Shown here: in pieces, positions 1 through 7,882 of the stretch
Numbering within the stretch: the first letter of the stretch is position 1
Layout of the letters: every line of letters starts with the position of its first letter
Assembly (NCBI RefSeq): GCF_030123105.1
Contig: NZ_CP126095.1
Location: 1,054,001-1,118,000 of the forward strand
From: Paenibacillus sp. G2S3
GTDB lineage: Bacteria > Bacillota > Bacilli > Paenibacillales > Paenibacillaceae
DNA: 64,000 nt
Reading direction: 5' to 3'
Translations under genes and position numbers: made by a program
The notes under the pieces: generated by a model
Told to the model about the DNA's origin: nothing
Database searches by the model: none
The model's input: the letters and a program-made list of their open reading frames with translations, nothing else

Positions 1-1
1 T

Positions 2-625
2 GAAATTGTTGGGTTTGATATCGACTATGCCAGAGCTGCAGCTGAGAAAATGGGTAAAGAAATCACTTTTCAGCCTATTGACTGGTCGGCTAAGGAGTCA
101 GAACTGAATAGTGGGCGCATTGATATGATTTGGAATGGTTATACCATCACAGATGAACGTAAGGAAAAGGTGTTATTCACTAAGCCATATCTTGAAAATA
201 GCCAGGTAGTAGTGGTATTAGCGGATTCCTCTATTTCGAAGCTTAATGATTTGGCTGGTAAAGAGGTAGGCCTTCAAAGTCTATCCTCCGCAGCCGATGC
301 TTTAAATGCTAATCCGATTAAAGAACAAATTGCTAATGTATCGGAATTTCCGGATAACGTGCTAGCGCTCACAGATTTGAAGACTAAGCGCCTGGACGGT
401 GTAGTCATTGATGAAGTGGTAGCCAGATATTATATGTCAAAAGAGCCTAATACCTTTAAACTGCTAGATGAATCGCTTGCTCCTGAGCAGTACGGTATTG
501 GAATTAAGAAAGGTAATGAGGCACTGCTGGAAGAACTTCAAAAAGCTTTAGATGAAATGAACAGCGATGGAACGGCTGAGAAGATCTCCACGAAGTGGTT
601 TGGTGAGAATAAGGTATTGAAATAG
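2..625 (+). CDS. Amino-acid ABC transporter substrate-binding protein, 5' end cut off by the window
   Basis: This is the extracellular solute-binding subunit of a polar amino-acid importer; the exact ligand cannot be read from sequence. The reading frame is open from base 2 and begins with EIVGFDIDYARAAAEKMG, the conserved 'GFDIDLA' start of the mature SBP_bac_3 fold, so the signal peptide and lipobox lie outside the window. Further family signs are the 'WNGYTITDERKEKVLFTKPY' stretch, which is the ligand-loop region, and the 'GTAEKISTKWFG' C-terminus. The internal ATG at 50 is not the start. Permease and ATPase genes follow within 40 and 15 bases, giving a standard SBP-permease-ATPase operon that ends at a terminator near 2119. 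Confidence 0.93.
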   Translation, partial: EIVGFDIDYARAAAEKMGKEITFQPIDWSAKESELNSGRIDMIWNGYTITDERKEKVLFTKPYLENSQVVVVLADSSISKLNDLAGKEVGLQSLSSAADALNANPIKEQIANVSEFPDNVLALTDLKTKRLDGVVIDEVVARYYMSKEPNTFKLLDESLAPEQYGIGIKKGNEALLEELQKALDEMNSDGTAEKISTKWFGENKVLK

Positions 626-660
626 AAGGTCAATATACAGAATTTATTGGAGAAATGAAA

Positions 661-1314
661 ATGGATTATATTATACAAATATCCGGGCCGATGTTAGAAG
701 GCGCGCGTACAACAGTTTTATTGTTTCTTATTGTTATTTTGGTATCGATTCCGCTTGGGTTCCTAGTCACCTTGATGGCGAAGAGTGTGATTAAGCCCTT
801 GGCATGGATTGCACATACCTACATCTATGTCATGCGGGGAACACCTCTTTTACTGCAATTGTTATTTTTTTGCTTTGGTTTGCCACAGATTCCGGTGATT
901 GGACAATATCTGGTCATGGACCGTTTCGTTGCGGCGAGTCTAGGGTTTATTCTTAACTATGGGGCATATTTCGCAGAGATCTTTCGTGGTGGCATGCTCT
1001 CCATTGATAAAGGGCAGCATGAAGCAGCCAAAGTACTCGGACTGAGTAAATGGCAAACGCTGCGCAAGGTAATTCTAGCTCAAATGTTCAGGGTAGCTTT
1101 GCCCGCTGTGGCCAATGAATCGATTTCCTTGGTCAAAGATACGGCTCTACTATATGCCGTTGCTGTACCTGAGCTTCTGAACTATGCCAAAACAGCAGTA
1201 AATCGAGACTTTACTGTAACTCCCTTTGTAGTGGCGGGAGTGATTTATTTACTGATGACGCTGGTGCTAACTTTATTCTTCAAAGCACTGGAGAAACGTT
1301 TCAAATTCGAGTAA
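661..1314 (+). CDS. Amino-acid ABC transporter permease
   Basis: This is the membrane subunit of the importer (HisM/GlnP type, 217 aa). Hydrophobic segments cover most of the length. The EAA loop contacting the ATPase is visible as 'GQHEAAKVLGLSKWQTLRKVILAQ' around residues 115-140, and 'MRGTPLLLQLLFF' is the typical N-terminal family motif. Two in-frame ATGs exist. GGAG at 649-652 lies only two bases from the ATG at 655 but eight from the ATG at 661, so 661 (MDYIIQ) is preferred. The gene sits between the binding protein and the ATPase, and the three should be co-transcribed. Confidence 0.93.
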   Translation: MDYIIQISGPMLEGARTTVLLFLIVILVSIPLGFLVTLMAKSVIKPLAWIAHTYIYVMRGTPLLLQLLFFCFGLPQIPVIGQYLVMDRFVAASLGFILNYGAYFAEIFRGGMLSIDKGQHEAAKVLGLSKWQTLRKVILAQMFRVALPAVANESISLVKDTALLYAVAVPELLNYAKTAVNRDFTVTPFVVAGVIYLLMTLVLTLFFKALEKRFKFE

Positions 1315-1329
1315 AGGGACTGTCCGATT

Positions 1330-2082
1330 ATGAGTAGCATGATAGAAGTAAGTGATTTACAGAAATCCTTCGGCAATTTGGATGTGTTGAAGAAGGTTAG
1401 TTTCAATATTCAGGCGGGTGAAGCCGTCGCTGTTATCGGACCTTCCGGTTCAGGTAAGAGTACAATGCTGCGTAGTCTAGTTCATCTAGAGGAAGTTACG
1501 GGTGGAAGCATCTTGATCCAAGGTAAGCCACTCGTGGAGAATGGAAAATACGCTAGTGGTGCAAGTGTTCGTGAGATCACGGCATCCATGGGTATGGTGT
1601 TTCAACACTTTAATCTATTTCCACACCTGACGGTGCGAGGCAATCTAGAGCTAGCTCCAAGGATGTTAAAGCGGGAGAGTGTGAAGGAGATTATGGCTAG
1701 AAGCAAGGACTTGCTCTCTAAGGTAGGCCTTTCTGAAAAAGCGGATGTGTATCCTGCAAAGCTGTCCGGTGGACAGAAGCAGCGGGTTGCCATCGCGAGA
1801 GCGTTAATGCTGAATCCGGATATTTTATTGTTCGATGAACCCACCTCCGCGCTTGATCCCGAACTCACCGGTGAGGTGCTACGCGTCATCCGTCAACTTG
1901 CTGAGGAGAATATGACGATGATTGTTGTTACTCATGAGATGAATTTTGCTCGTGATGTTGCGGATCGTGTGATTTTTATGGACAACGGTGAGATCACGGA
2001 GTCTGGAACACCGGAGCAGATTTTTGATCATCCACAGCAGGAACGTACCCGGGTTTTTCTGAGTCAAGAGTCGAGAGTGTGA
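1330..2082 (+). CDS. Amino-acid ABC transporter ATP-binding protein
   Basis: This is the ATPase that powers the importer (250 aa, usual length for GlnQ/HisP-type subunits). Walker [10 protein letters not shown] is near residue 37. The signature [15 protein letters not shown] is near 145 and Walker [15 protein letters not shown] follows it, with the switch His in VVTHEM. An AAAGGGAC ribosome site lies about 11 bases upstream of the ATG. It is the last gene of the operon; a hairpin with a T run follows 37 bases after the stop. Confidence 0.95.
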   Translation: MSSMIEVSDLQKSFGNLDVLKKVSFNIQAGEAVAVIGPSGSGKSTMLRSLVHLEEVTGGSILIQGKPLVENGKYASGASVREITASMGMVFQHFNLFPHLTVRGNLELAPRMLKRESVKEIMARSKDLLSKVGLSEKADVYPAKLSGGQKQRVAIARALMLNPDILLFDEPTSALDPELTGEVLRVIRQLAEENMTMIVVTHEMNFARDVADRVIFMDNGEITESGTPEQIFDHPQQERTRVFLSQESRV

Positions 2083-2118
2083 ATACCTCAAGCTAATAAA
2101 GTGTCTAATTATGAGAAC

Positions 2119-2155
2119 AATCCCCACGGTGGTTTTATAGCTGCGGGGATTTTTT
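2119..2155 (+). terminator. Rho-independent terminator after the amino-acid ABC operon
   Basis: AATCCCC (2119-2125) pairs with GGGGATT (2145-2151) and runs into a T tract at 2151-2155. It separates the importer operon from the repressor/exporter operon. Confidence 0.85.
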
Positions 2156-2158
2156 GCG

Positions 2159-2200
2159 TTGACATATTGCTTAAACTGTATTAATAATAGTAGTACAGTT
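2159..2200 (+). promoter_or_regulatory. Promoter with YtrA-type inverted-repeat operator
   Basis: A consensus -35 TTGACA (2159-2164) is followed 17 bases later by TAATAA (2182-2187). Across the -10 lies a perfect inverted repeat, AACTGTA (2174-2180) and TACAGTT (2194-2200), separated by 13 bases. As I recall, the B. subtilis GntR-family repressor YtrA binds AGTGTA-N13-TACACT; the spacing here is the same and the half-site differs by one base. The downstream gene encodes a YtrA-type regulator, so autorepression is the natural reading. A second -10-like TATAAT at 2210-2215 is an alternative. Confidence 0.75.
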
Positions 2201-2249
2201 AATACACACTATAATGGATTTAATGCAAGATAGTGGAAGGAGGAAAGTT

Positions 2250-2639
2250 ATGTTCGAATTGGATGTTCGTAGTCGGAAGCCGATTTATGAGCAGCTGACC
2301 GATAAGGTCAAGGAAATGATTCTGCATGGTATATTGCAGACGGATGAACAGCTACCTTCTGTAAGGATGTTATCCCAGCAGCTAACCGTGAATCCCAATA
2401 CGATTCAGAAGGCTTACCGTGAATTGGAACGTGAGGGATATATCTATTCACTGCAGGGGAAAGGGAGTTTTGTAGCCCCGATGAAAAAAGAACAAAATGA
2501 GATCAAAAAAGCTGAAGTCCGGGATGAGCTGCTCAGACTGATGGCGGAAGCGGTATATCTTGGGTTCACCGCAGCTGAGATTAGTTCATTGTATGAGCAA
2601 GTGGAGAAGCAGAGAGAAGGAGGGAAGAGTAATGATTGA
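2250..2639 (+). CDS. GntR-family (YtrA-type) transcriptional repressor
   Basis: This is a DNA-binding repressor expected to control its own operon with the ABC exporter that follows. Its 129 aa consist of an N-terminal winged helix-turn-helix ('SRKPIYEQLTDKVKEMI', 'PSVRMLSQQLTVNPNTIQKAYRELE') and only a short C-terminal tail. That layout marks the YtrA subfamily rather than the FadR or HutC types with ligand domains. The start at 2250 is chosen because AAGGAGG (2237-2243) precedes it by 6 bases; the upstream ATG at 2214 has no ribosome site and lies in the promoter. It overlaps the next gene by 8 bases, which suggests translational coupling. In B. subtilis the homologous operon responds to cell-wall antibiotics; whether that holds here is untested. 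Confidence 0.9.
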   Translation: MFELDVRSRKPIYEQLTDKVKEMILHGILQTDEQLPSVRMLSQQLTVNPNTIQKAYRELEREGYIYSLQGKGSFVAPMKKEQNEIKKAEVRDELLRLMAEAVYLGFTAAEISSLYEQVEKQREGGKSND

Positions 2640-3534
2640 GATTCGAGGAGTCAGCAAGTTATTTCAAGGGGAAAAGGCCGTTGATGATATCTCTTTAACG
2701 GTACGTAAAGGGACGATTTATGGGCTGCTCGGGTCTAATGGAGCGGGTAAAACTACGTTGCTGAAGACCTTAGCAGGTATTTACTCTCCAGATAAGGGGA
2801 CCGTGAAGGTGGATGGTGAAGTGGTATTCGAACACCCAACAACTAAGCAACGGGTTATTTTTATGCCGGATTCTCCTTACTTTTTTCCACAATCCACCAT
2901 GCTGCAAATGGCAGCCTTCTATCGCTCGATCTATCCGAGCTGGAATCAGAAGCGTTTTGAAGATTTGGGGACCGTCTTTCAGCTCGATAAGAAGCGTAAG
3001 CTTAGTCGTTTCTCCAAAGGGATGCAGCGGCAAGCGTCCTTCTGGTTATGTTTAAGCTGTATGCCAGATGTGCTAATTATGGATGAGCCGATTGACGGGT
3101 TAGATCCAGTTATGCGACGTCAGATCAAAAACCTGCTATTTCAGGAGGTTGCTGAACGCGAGCTAACGGTAATCATTTCTTCGCATAATCTACGTGAGAT
3201 CGAGGATCTTTGTGATCATGTCGGGATTATGCATGGTGGAAAAATGTTGATTGAGAAGGATCTGGATGATCTTAAGGCGGATACACATAAAATTCAAGTG
3301 GCCTTCCGAGATGAACGACATGAAATTCCTTTAGCTGCGAAGCTGCAAATTCTGCATCAAGAGCGCCGGGGAAGTGTGAATCTATACATTGTAAAAGGGG
3401 ATCGTGAACGTATCAATGCGGCCTTTCAGGTGTACGAGCCATACGTATTCGATTTGCTTCCATTGACGTTAGAAGAGATCTTTATTTATGAAATGGGGGA
3501 TGTCGGATATGACGCGCAGCCATTACTACTTTAA
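2632..3534 (+). CDS. ABC exporter ATP-binding protein (YtrB-like)
   Basis: ATPase subunit of the exporter (300 aa). Walker A GSNGAGKTT is near residue 36 and Walker B VLIMDEPIDGLDP near 150. The signature is unusual: FSKGMQRQ in place of LSGGQ, a divergence common in exporter ATPases of this group. The C-terminal ~80 residues after the ABC domain are family-specific. The start at 2632 is set by GAAGGAGGG just upstream; the longer reading frame from 2560 runs through the end of the repressor gene and is rejected. It overlaps the repressor stop (ATGATTGA) and the permease start. Confidence 0.9.
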   Translation: MIEIRGVSKLFQGEKAVDDISLTVRKGTIYGLLGSNGAGKTTLLKTLAGIYSPDKGTVKVDGEVVFEHPTTKQRVIFMPDSPYFFPQSTMLQMAAFYRSIYPSWNQKRFEDLGTVFQLDKKRKLSRFSKGMQRQASFWLCLSCMPDVLIMDEPIDGLDPVMRRQIKNLLFQEVAERELTVIISSHNLREIEDLCDHVGIMHGGKMLIEKDLDDLKADTHKIQVAFRDERHEIPLAAKLQILHQERRGSVNLYIVKGDRERINAAFQVYEPYVFDLLPLTLEEIFIYEMGDVGYDAQPLLL

Positions 3535-5530
3535 TAGCAGTATTTTTCGCCAGAACTTCCGCCAGCATGGCTGGATTGGGATCATATATGCACTTGGCTT
3601 ATTATTCGCACTTCCATTGCAGCTCTTCATGAGCAACAATCCGAATGCAAAACCGCAGGAAATTGATCATTTATTTCGCATAGCAGGTAGTGTGCAAGCC
3701 TTGTTTATCATTACGATCCCAGTTGCCGCAGGACTATTCTTATTCCGATACCTTCAGGCAAAATCACCCGCAGATCTTTGGCATGGCCTGCCTTTACGCA
3801 GAGAGCATTTATTTATAGCTCATCTGACGAGTGGACTTACCTTACTGTTGGTGCCGGTTTGGTTAACTGCTGGGGTGGTTGCGGTTGTTAAGCATTGGAG
3901 TGGTAATTTTTATATTTTTCAAGGCGCAGATATTTGGCAATGGTGTATCACGGTTAGTATTCTGACTTTGTTCCTCTTCTGCTTTAGTGTTTTTGTGGGA
4001 ATATGCACGGGCCAATCTATTCTTCAGGGAATTATCATTTATATTTTGCTTATTCTTCCTGTTGTACTGATCTCATTAATCAATAGCCATTTCGCCATGT
4101 ATCTTTATGGTTATGCAAATGCAAATGTAAACTTCCGTAATTCTAGTTTGCAGATGTGGTCTCCGTTTGTTCATATTGTGTATTATTTTACCGGCGAGCC
4201 ATTCACCAATACAGAGTTATGGATTTATGGGGTATTGGCACTTCTATTTATTGGGTTGTCCTATCTGTTATACCGTAAACGTAATACTGAAAAAGCGGGT
4301 CAGGCTATCGCTTTTGGATATTTCAACCCGCTGTTTAAAGCAGGGGTTATGTTATGTACTATGCTTATTGCCGGTAATTATTTTGCGCAAATGAAGCAAC
4401 AGCAGATCGGCTGGGTGATTAGTGGATATACCATCGGAGCCATTATCGGCTATGTTGCTGCGGAAATGATTATTCGGAAAACATGGCAGATTATGACGCG
4501 TAAAATGGTAGCTGAGTTTGCAGTTTATGCGGTAATGATGGGGTTAATTCTGTATATCCCAGTATCAAGTATTACCGGGTATGAAGCTAGAGTGCCTTCT
4601 AGTGATAAGATTAGTGGTGTATATATGGGAAGTAACTACCACATGTATACCAAAATGGATGATATGTACACTACACCTTTTATGGGGCAGGATCCTTTTT
4701 CCGATAATAAAGATTATATAGAGGTTGTCCGTAAACTTCATCAAGCGGTAGTTGCGGTACGTCCAGAACATACCTCACAACAATATGTTTATGAATATTT
4801 TACTCTGGCCTATCAATTGGAGAACGGCAACAAGCTAGTGAGGGAATACTGGATTCCTAACAAGGGATTCGAAGCAGAGCTTAAGGTGATTAAGGAGACC
4901 GAGGACTTCAAGTATGAAAAGTATAATTTAACTCTGTTAGACAAAGACCTGGATTATATGTGGATTACCAACAGAAATAAAAAAGTAGCCATCTCTGATA
5001 CCGGGGAAATTTTAGAGCTAAAGGAGATTATCAAACGCGAAATTTTGAATATGTCCTACGAAGTACAGCTAGATAAGGACGGAAAACCTGATGTGGCTAA
5101 TATCCAAACAGAATTAAAGGTAAAAGAGGAAAGTGATCGGCCATCTTCAAGTTACGGTTATTATTATCCTTGGAAATCATCTTTTCATGAGTTGGAGAAA
5201 TGGATGACAGATAAAGGATATGCTGACAAAGTTCGGTCAACCGCTGAAGATATACAGTCCGCAGAGATAATAAAAGATGACTTTATGGATAAGCAAACAC
5301 CTAAGAATCCTACTAGTCCTGAACAAAGAGTAGTGCTTGCACGTGAAAATAATCGTACAGTTGTTACAAAGGATAAGGCACTATTAACGGATATTTTGAA
5401 TCATCGTTTCAATTATGGCGTTGAGAATGGCAACTACATAGTGAAGTTGCTATATAAGGAGGGTTATAGCGATTTCGTAATGTTAAAAGATTCGGATATG
5501 ACGCCTGAATTGAAGGCAATACTGAAATAA
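3509..5530 (+). CDS. ABC exporter permease with large extracytoplasmic C-terminal domain
   Basis: Membrane subunit of the YtrB-type exporter (673 aa). Residues ~15-370 carry about ten hydrophobic segments. The remaining ~300 residues are hydrophilic, with 'EVVRKLHQAVVAVRPEHTSQQYVYEYFTLAYQLENG' and several Tyr/Lys-rich stretches, and should sit outside the cell; this resembles the DUF6449-type tail of Paenibacillus permeases, though I cannot verify the family. The start at 3509 (MTRSHYYF) follows GGGGGA at 3495-3500 by 8 bases, whereas the ATG at 3488 lacks a site. The substrate is unknown; bacitracin-like or cell-wall-active compounds are a guess from the YtrA link. Confidence 0.85.
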   Translation: MTRSHYYFNSSIFRQNFRQHGWIGIIYALGLLFALPLQLFMSNNPNAKPQEIDHLFRIAGSVQALFIITIPVAAGLFLFRYLQAKSPADLWHGLPLRREHLFIAHLTSGLTLLLVPVWLTAGVVAVVKHWSGNFYIFQGADIWQWCITVSILTLFLFCFSVFVGICTGQSILQGIIIYILLILPVVLISLINSHFAMYLYGYANANVNFRNSSLQMWSPFVHIVYYFTGEPFTNTELWIYGVLALLFIGLSYLLYRKRNTEKAGQAIAFGYFNPLFKAGVMLCTMLIAGNYFAQMKQQQIGWVISGYTIGAIIGYVAAEMIIRKTWQIMTRKMVAEFAVYAVMMGLILYIPVSSITGYEARVPSSDKISGVYMGSNYHMYTKMDDMYTTPFMGQDPFSDNKDYIEVVRKLHQAVVAVRPEHTSQQYVYEYFTLAYQLENGNKLVREYWIPNKGFEAELKVIKETEDFKYEKYNLTLLDKDLDYMWITNRNKKVAISDTGEILELKEIIKREILNMSYEVQLDKDGKPDVANIQTELKVKEESDRPSSSYGYYYPWKSSFHELEKWMTDKGYADKVRSTAEDIQSAEIIKDDFMDKQTPKNPTSPEQRVVLARENNRTVVTKDKALLTDILNHRFNYGVENGNYIVKLLYKEGYSDFVMLKDSDMTPELKAILK

Positions 5531-5672
5531 GATAAGAATAAGGTAAGTGGAAGATTAAAGATAAACAGACTACTGGTTGACAAAAACTGGATAGTTGGAT
5601 TATGCTTTTGGAGATATGTTAAGGATGAAATGGAACTGAATAAAGTATAATTTGACTTGGGGGTAAGGACAG

Positions 5673-5829
5673 ATGAATAACAATATGAATAATCAGCTAT
5701 CGTATAATGCTTATCCATATTTGCGTCTATCTGTTACCTTGGCTTACAGGTCAGCCTCAGAACCAGTATATTCGTTTCCGGCGAATCAACAACGTTGTAT
5801 TAACTGGTAAGAGTTCTGTATTTAGGTGA
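5673..5829 (+). pseudogene. Frameshifted small Asn/Tyr/Pro-rich ORF
   Basis: A good ribosome site (GGGGGTAAGG, 5659-5668) precedes ATG 5673, which opens MNNNMNNQLSYNAYPYLRL and then loses sense. A second frame takes over from about 5731 and reads LLPWLTGQPQNQYIRFRR, then INNVVLTGKSSVFR and a stop at 5829. The two halves read as one ~52-residue protein broken by a single-base indel near 5725-5731. The unshifted frame stops at 5810 after 45 residues. I do not recognise the family; small Asn- and Tyr-rich proteins of this style are often spore- or surface-associated in Bacilli. A sequencing error is possible. The rest of the 5531-5898 gap holds only an AT-rich leader and the terminator at 5837. 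Confidence 0.45.
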
Positions 5830-5836
5830 AGCCCGG

Positions 5837-5866
5837 CCATGGACGATGGAGTCCATGGTCTTTTTT
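5837..5866 (+). terminator. Rho-independent terminator
   Basis: CCATGGAC (5837-5844) and GTCCATGG (5851-5858) form a perfect 8-bp stem with a 6-base loop, followed by TC and six Ts. It ends the small ORF transcript and excludes the in-frame ATG at 5839 as a real start for the next gene. Confidence 0.85.
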
Positions 5867-5898
5867 GCATATTTAGAGGTTCTAAGGGAGGAAATGAG

Positions 5899-6702
5899 AT
5901 GACAGAAATACATCCATCGATCATTCAGCAGCTTCGGACTATTGAATCTGAAGAAGATGTTCGCATTTTGTATGCGTGTGAATCGGGGAGCCGGGCTTGG
6001 GGATTTCCATCCAAAGATAGTGATTATGATGTTAGATTCCTATACATACGGAGACCTGAGGCGTATTTATCTATTTTTGGGCACAGGGATGTAATAGAAC
6101 GGCCGATCAGTGAGATGCTTGATATTAACGGTTGGGACTTGAAGAAGGGGCTTAATCTATTTCGGAAATCTAATCCGCCTCTGCTGGAATGGTTAGAATC
6201 ACCGATTCGCTATGAAGAAAAATACGCTGTAGCCGAAAGTATCCGTGAACTCTCGCCACAAAGCTTTTCGCCAAAATCATGCATTTACCACTATTTGAAC
6301 ATGGCGCGAGGAAATTACCGGGATTATCTGCAAGGCAGTGAGGTTAAAATTAAGAAATATTTTTACGTATTAAGACCACTCTTAGCATGCGCTTGGATTG
6401 AAAAATACAACGAAGTGCCGCCGCTCGATTTTAATGTGCTTGTACAGGATTTGATTCCACAAGGTTCAGAATTACAGGAAGCTGTACAGAGCCTGTTATT
6501 TCGTAAAATGTCCGGTGATGAACTAAATCTGGAGCCGCGCTTGGATGTTATCAATATTTATTTGGAGGAGCGAATTGCTCATTATGAGGCGGTTGCTTCT
6601 GCTTTTGAACAGAGTGTTGGTGTTATGGATGAAGCGTTAGATGTCTTGTTCCGATCAGCACTAATAGAGGTCTGGGGAGAAACGGGGCAATGGAACTGGT
6701 AA
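5899..6702 (+). CDS. Predicted nucleotidyltransferase (COG3541 type)
   Basis: A 267-aa protein of the predicted nucleotidyltransferase group often annotated YcgL/COG3541. The N-terminal polymerase-beta fold shows GSRAWGFPSKDSDYDVRF (near residues 34-50), where the GS and the DYD aspartates would bind nucleotide and metal. Further conserved blocks are 'LDINGWDLKKGLNLFRKSNPPLLEWL' and 'KKYFYVLRPLLACAWIE'. The start is set by AAGGGAGG at 5884-5891. It lies directly upstream of broken pnkp and kptA pieces, and genes of this family are found beside RNA-repair enzymes, so a role in RNA end repair or tRNA handling is plausible. Substrate and product are unknown. It looks intact. Confidence 0.82.
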   Translation: MTEIHPSIIQQLRTIESEEDVRILYACESGSRAWGFPSKDSDYDVRFLYIRRPEAYLSIFGHRDVIERPISEMLDINGWDLKKGLNLFRKSNPPLLEWLESPIRYEEKYAVAESIRELSPQSFSPKSCIYHYLNMARGNYRDYLQGSEVKIKKYFYVLRPLLACAWIEKYNEVPPLDFNVLVQDLIPQGSELQEAVQSLLFRKMSGDELNLEPRLDVINIYLEERIAHYEAVASAFEQSVGVMDEALDVLFRSALIEVWGETGQWNW

Positions 6703-6744
6703 GTTCGCAATTCAATAATTGTTAATTAAGGAGAGATGAAGCTT

Positions 6745-6858
6745 ATGCATTTGATCATCAAGGCGACGGGGTCAGGAGCGGGGATGTTGTCTCAACTACT
6801 GGCCAAAAACCCGCATAATTTATATGACAGGAGCGACAAAGAAAAGCACGTGAGCTGA
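6745..6858 (+). CDS. Short ORF at the deletion junction upstream of the pnkp fragment
   Basis: A 37-residue ORF (MHLIIKATGSGAGMLSQL..., ending KEKHVS) with an AAGGAGAG ribosome site at 6728-6735. A second in-frame ATG at 6736 abuts the site and is less likely. I recognise no family. It overlaps the 5' end of the pnkp remnant in another frame, so it may be the original start region of a deleted gene joined out of frame to the surviving 3' part. Expression is possible but function is doubtful. Confidence 0.25.
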   Translation: MHLIIKATGSGAGMLSQLLAKNPHNLYDRSDKEKHVS

Positions 6859-7565
6859 TATCCTCCCAATATGCCTATGTGGCTGAAGCCGCTTTGCTGG
6901 ATCGGGAGCATCTTTTGGAGAAGCTGCGTGAGGCTGAAAGATCAGGGCGAGATGTTGCCTCGTGGATCCTGGAAATGGAGGAGAAGCTTCAGAATGCTCT
7001 TCTTTTTAAGGAAGCCTTCCAAAAGTATTGCTGGGACGTAAGTGGATTGGACGGGATTAAGATTGCTCCCTTCCACACGCTTGCGCATAGCGGACAAACT
7101 TTCTTTGAACACAGTCATCTTTGGCATATGGAGCATAATCGTGAGCTAGCTGAGGCGTCACCTTTGTTTATGGAGACTGAATATCGCACGGTTTGTAACG
7201 AAGCTGACGAGGAGCAGGTGATCCGTTGGTGGGAGGAAATGACGGAGGACGGGCATGAAGGGATTGTTATCAAGCCGGAAACTTTTATAACAAGTAATGG
7301 TGATAAAATGGTTCAGCCTGCACTCAAGGTGAGAGGGCGCAAATATCTGCATATTATCTATGGGATAGATTATTTACAGCCGGACAATCTTGTACGCCTC
7401 AAGCAGCGCAAAACAAGCAAAAAAGAGCGTCATGCCTTGATGGAATGTGCGCTTGGTCGGGAATCGGTGGAACGTTTTATTCGTAAAGAGCCGATAGAAC
7501 GCGTACATGAATGTGTGCTTGCTGCATTGTCGCTGGAGTCTGATCCGGTAGATCCACGGTTGTAG
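6828..7565 (+). pseudogene. pnkp: C-terminal remnant of polynucleotide kinase-phosphatase Pnkp
   Basis: The frame from 6828 reads QERQRKARELISSQYAYVAE, then 'LFKEAFQKYCWDVSGLDGIKIAPFHTLA', 'EGIVIKPETF' and ends 'RVHECVLAALSLESDPVDPRL'. These match the C-terminal ligase-like region of bacterial Pnkp (~850 residues), which heals and with Hen1 seals RNA broken by ribotoxins. Only about 245 residues remain. The 5' kinase P-loop, the metallophosphatase domain and the first part of the adenylyltransferase domain with its lysine are absent, and the frame is closed upstream by a TGA at 6825. A GTG at 6879 could start a shorter product. No Hen1 gene is adjacent. The piece keeps its natural C-terminus and is not frameshifted. 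Confidence 0.8.
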
Positions 7566-7847
7566 AAAGGAACTCCGCCATCTACGCTTTATCACGGAAC
7601 TCATGCTGGCGTTCTTTCAGTTATTTTGGAAGAGGGACTCCAATCAATGGGACGTCAATATGTTCATTTGTCCGAAGGGACACATTTTGCTAGTTTGGCT
7701 GGAAGCCGCAGAGGGAAATTGATTCTGCTGACCGTTGATACGATTAGTGCTGGTCAAATGGGTGTAACCTTTTATTATGCGGGTAATGAGGTATGGCTGG
7801 CGGACCCAATTCCTGCTTCCTGTCTTAATGTGTATACCCCATTGTAG
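7566..7847 (+). pseudogene. kptA: C-terminal remnant of RNA 2'-phosphotransferase KptA/Tpt1
   Basis: Directly after the pnkp stop and in the same frame, the sequence reads GTPPSTLYHGTHAGVL, 'EEGLQSMGRQYVHLSEGTHFASL', 'GSRRGKLILLTVD' and 'VTFYYAGNEVWLADPIPASCL'. This is the C-terminal half of KptA/Tpt1, which removes an RNA 2'-phosphate using NAD+. About 93 of the usual ~180 residues remain. The N-terminal winged-helix half, with the conserved catalytic Arg and the 'RAxQGHS' segment, is missing, so the product should be inactive even if translated from TTG 7626. The junction with pnkp looks like a deletion in a former pnkp-kptA operon. Confidence 0.78.
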
Positions 7848-7882
7848 AATTAGAACATCGTTTGGTTAGGAGGCATAATCAC

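Noticed and set aside
5839..5898. Upstream ATG 5839 as start of the nucleotidyltransferase
   Set aside because: It lies within the terminator stem; AAGGGAGG places the start at 5899.
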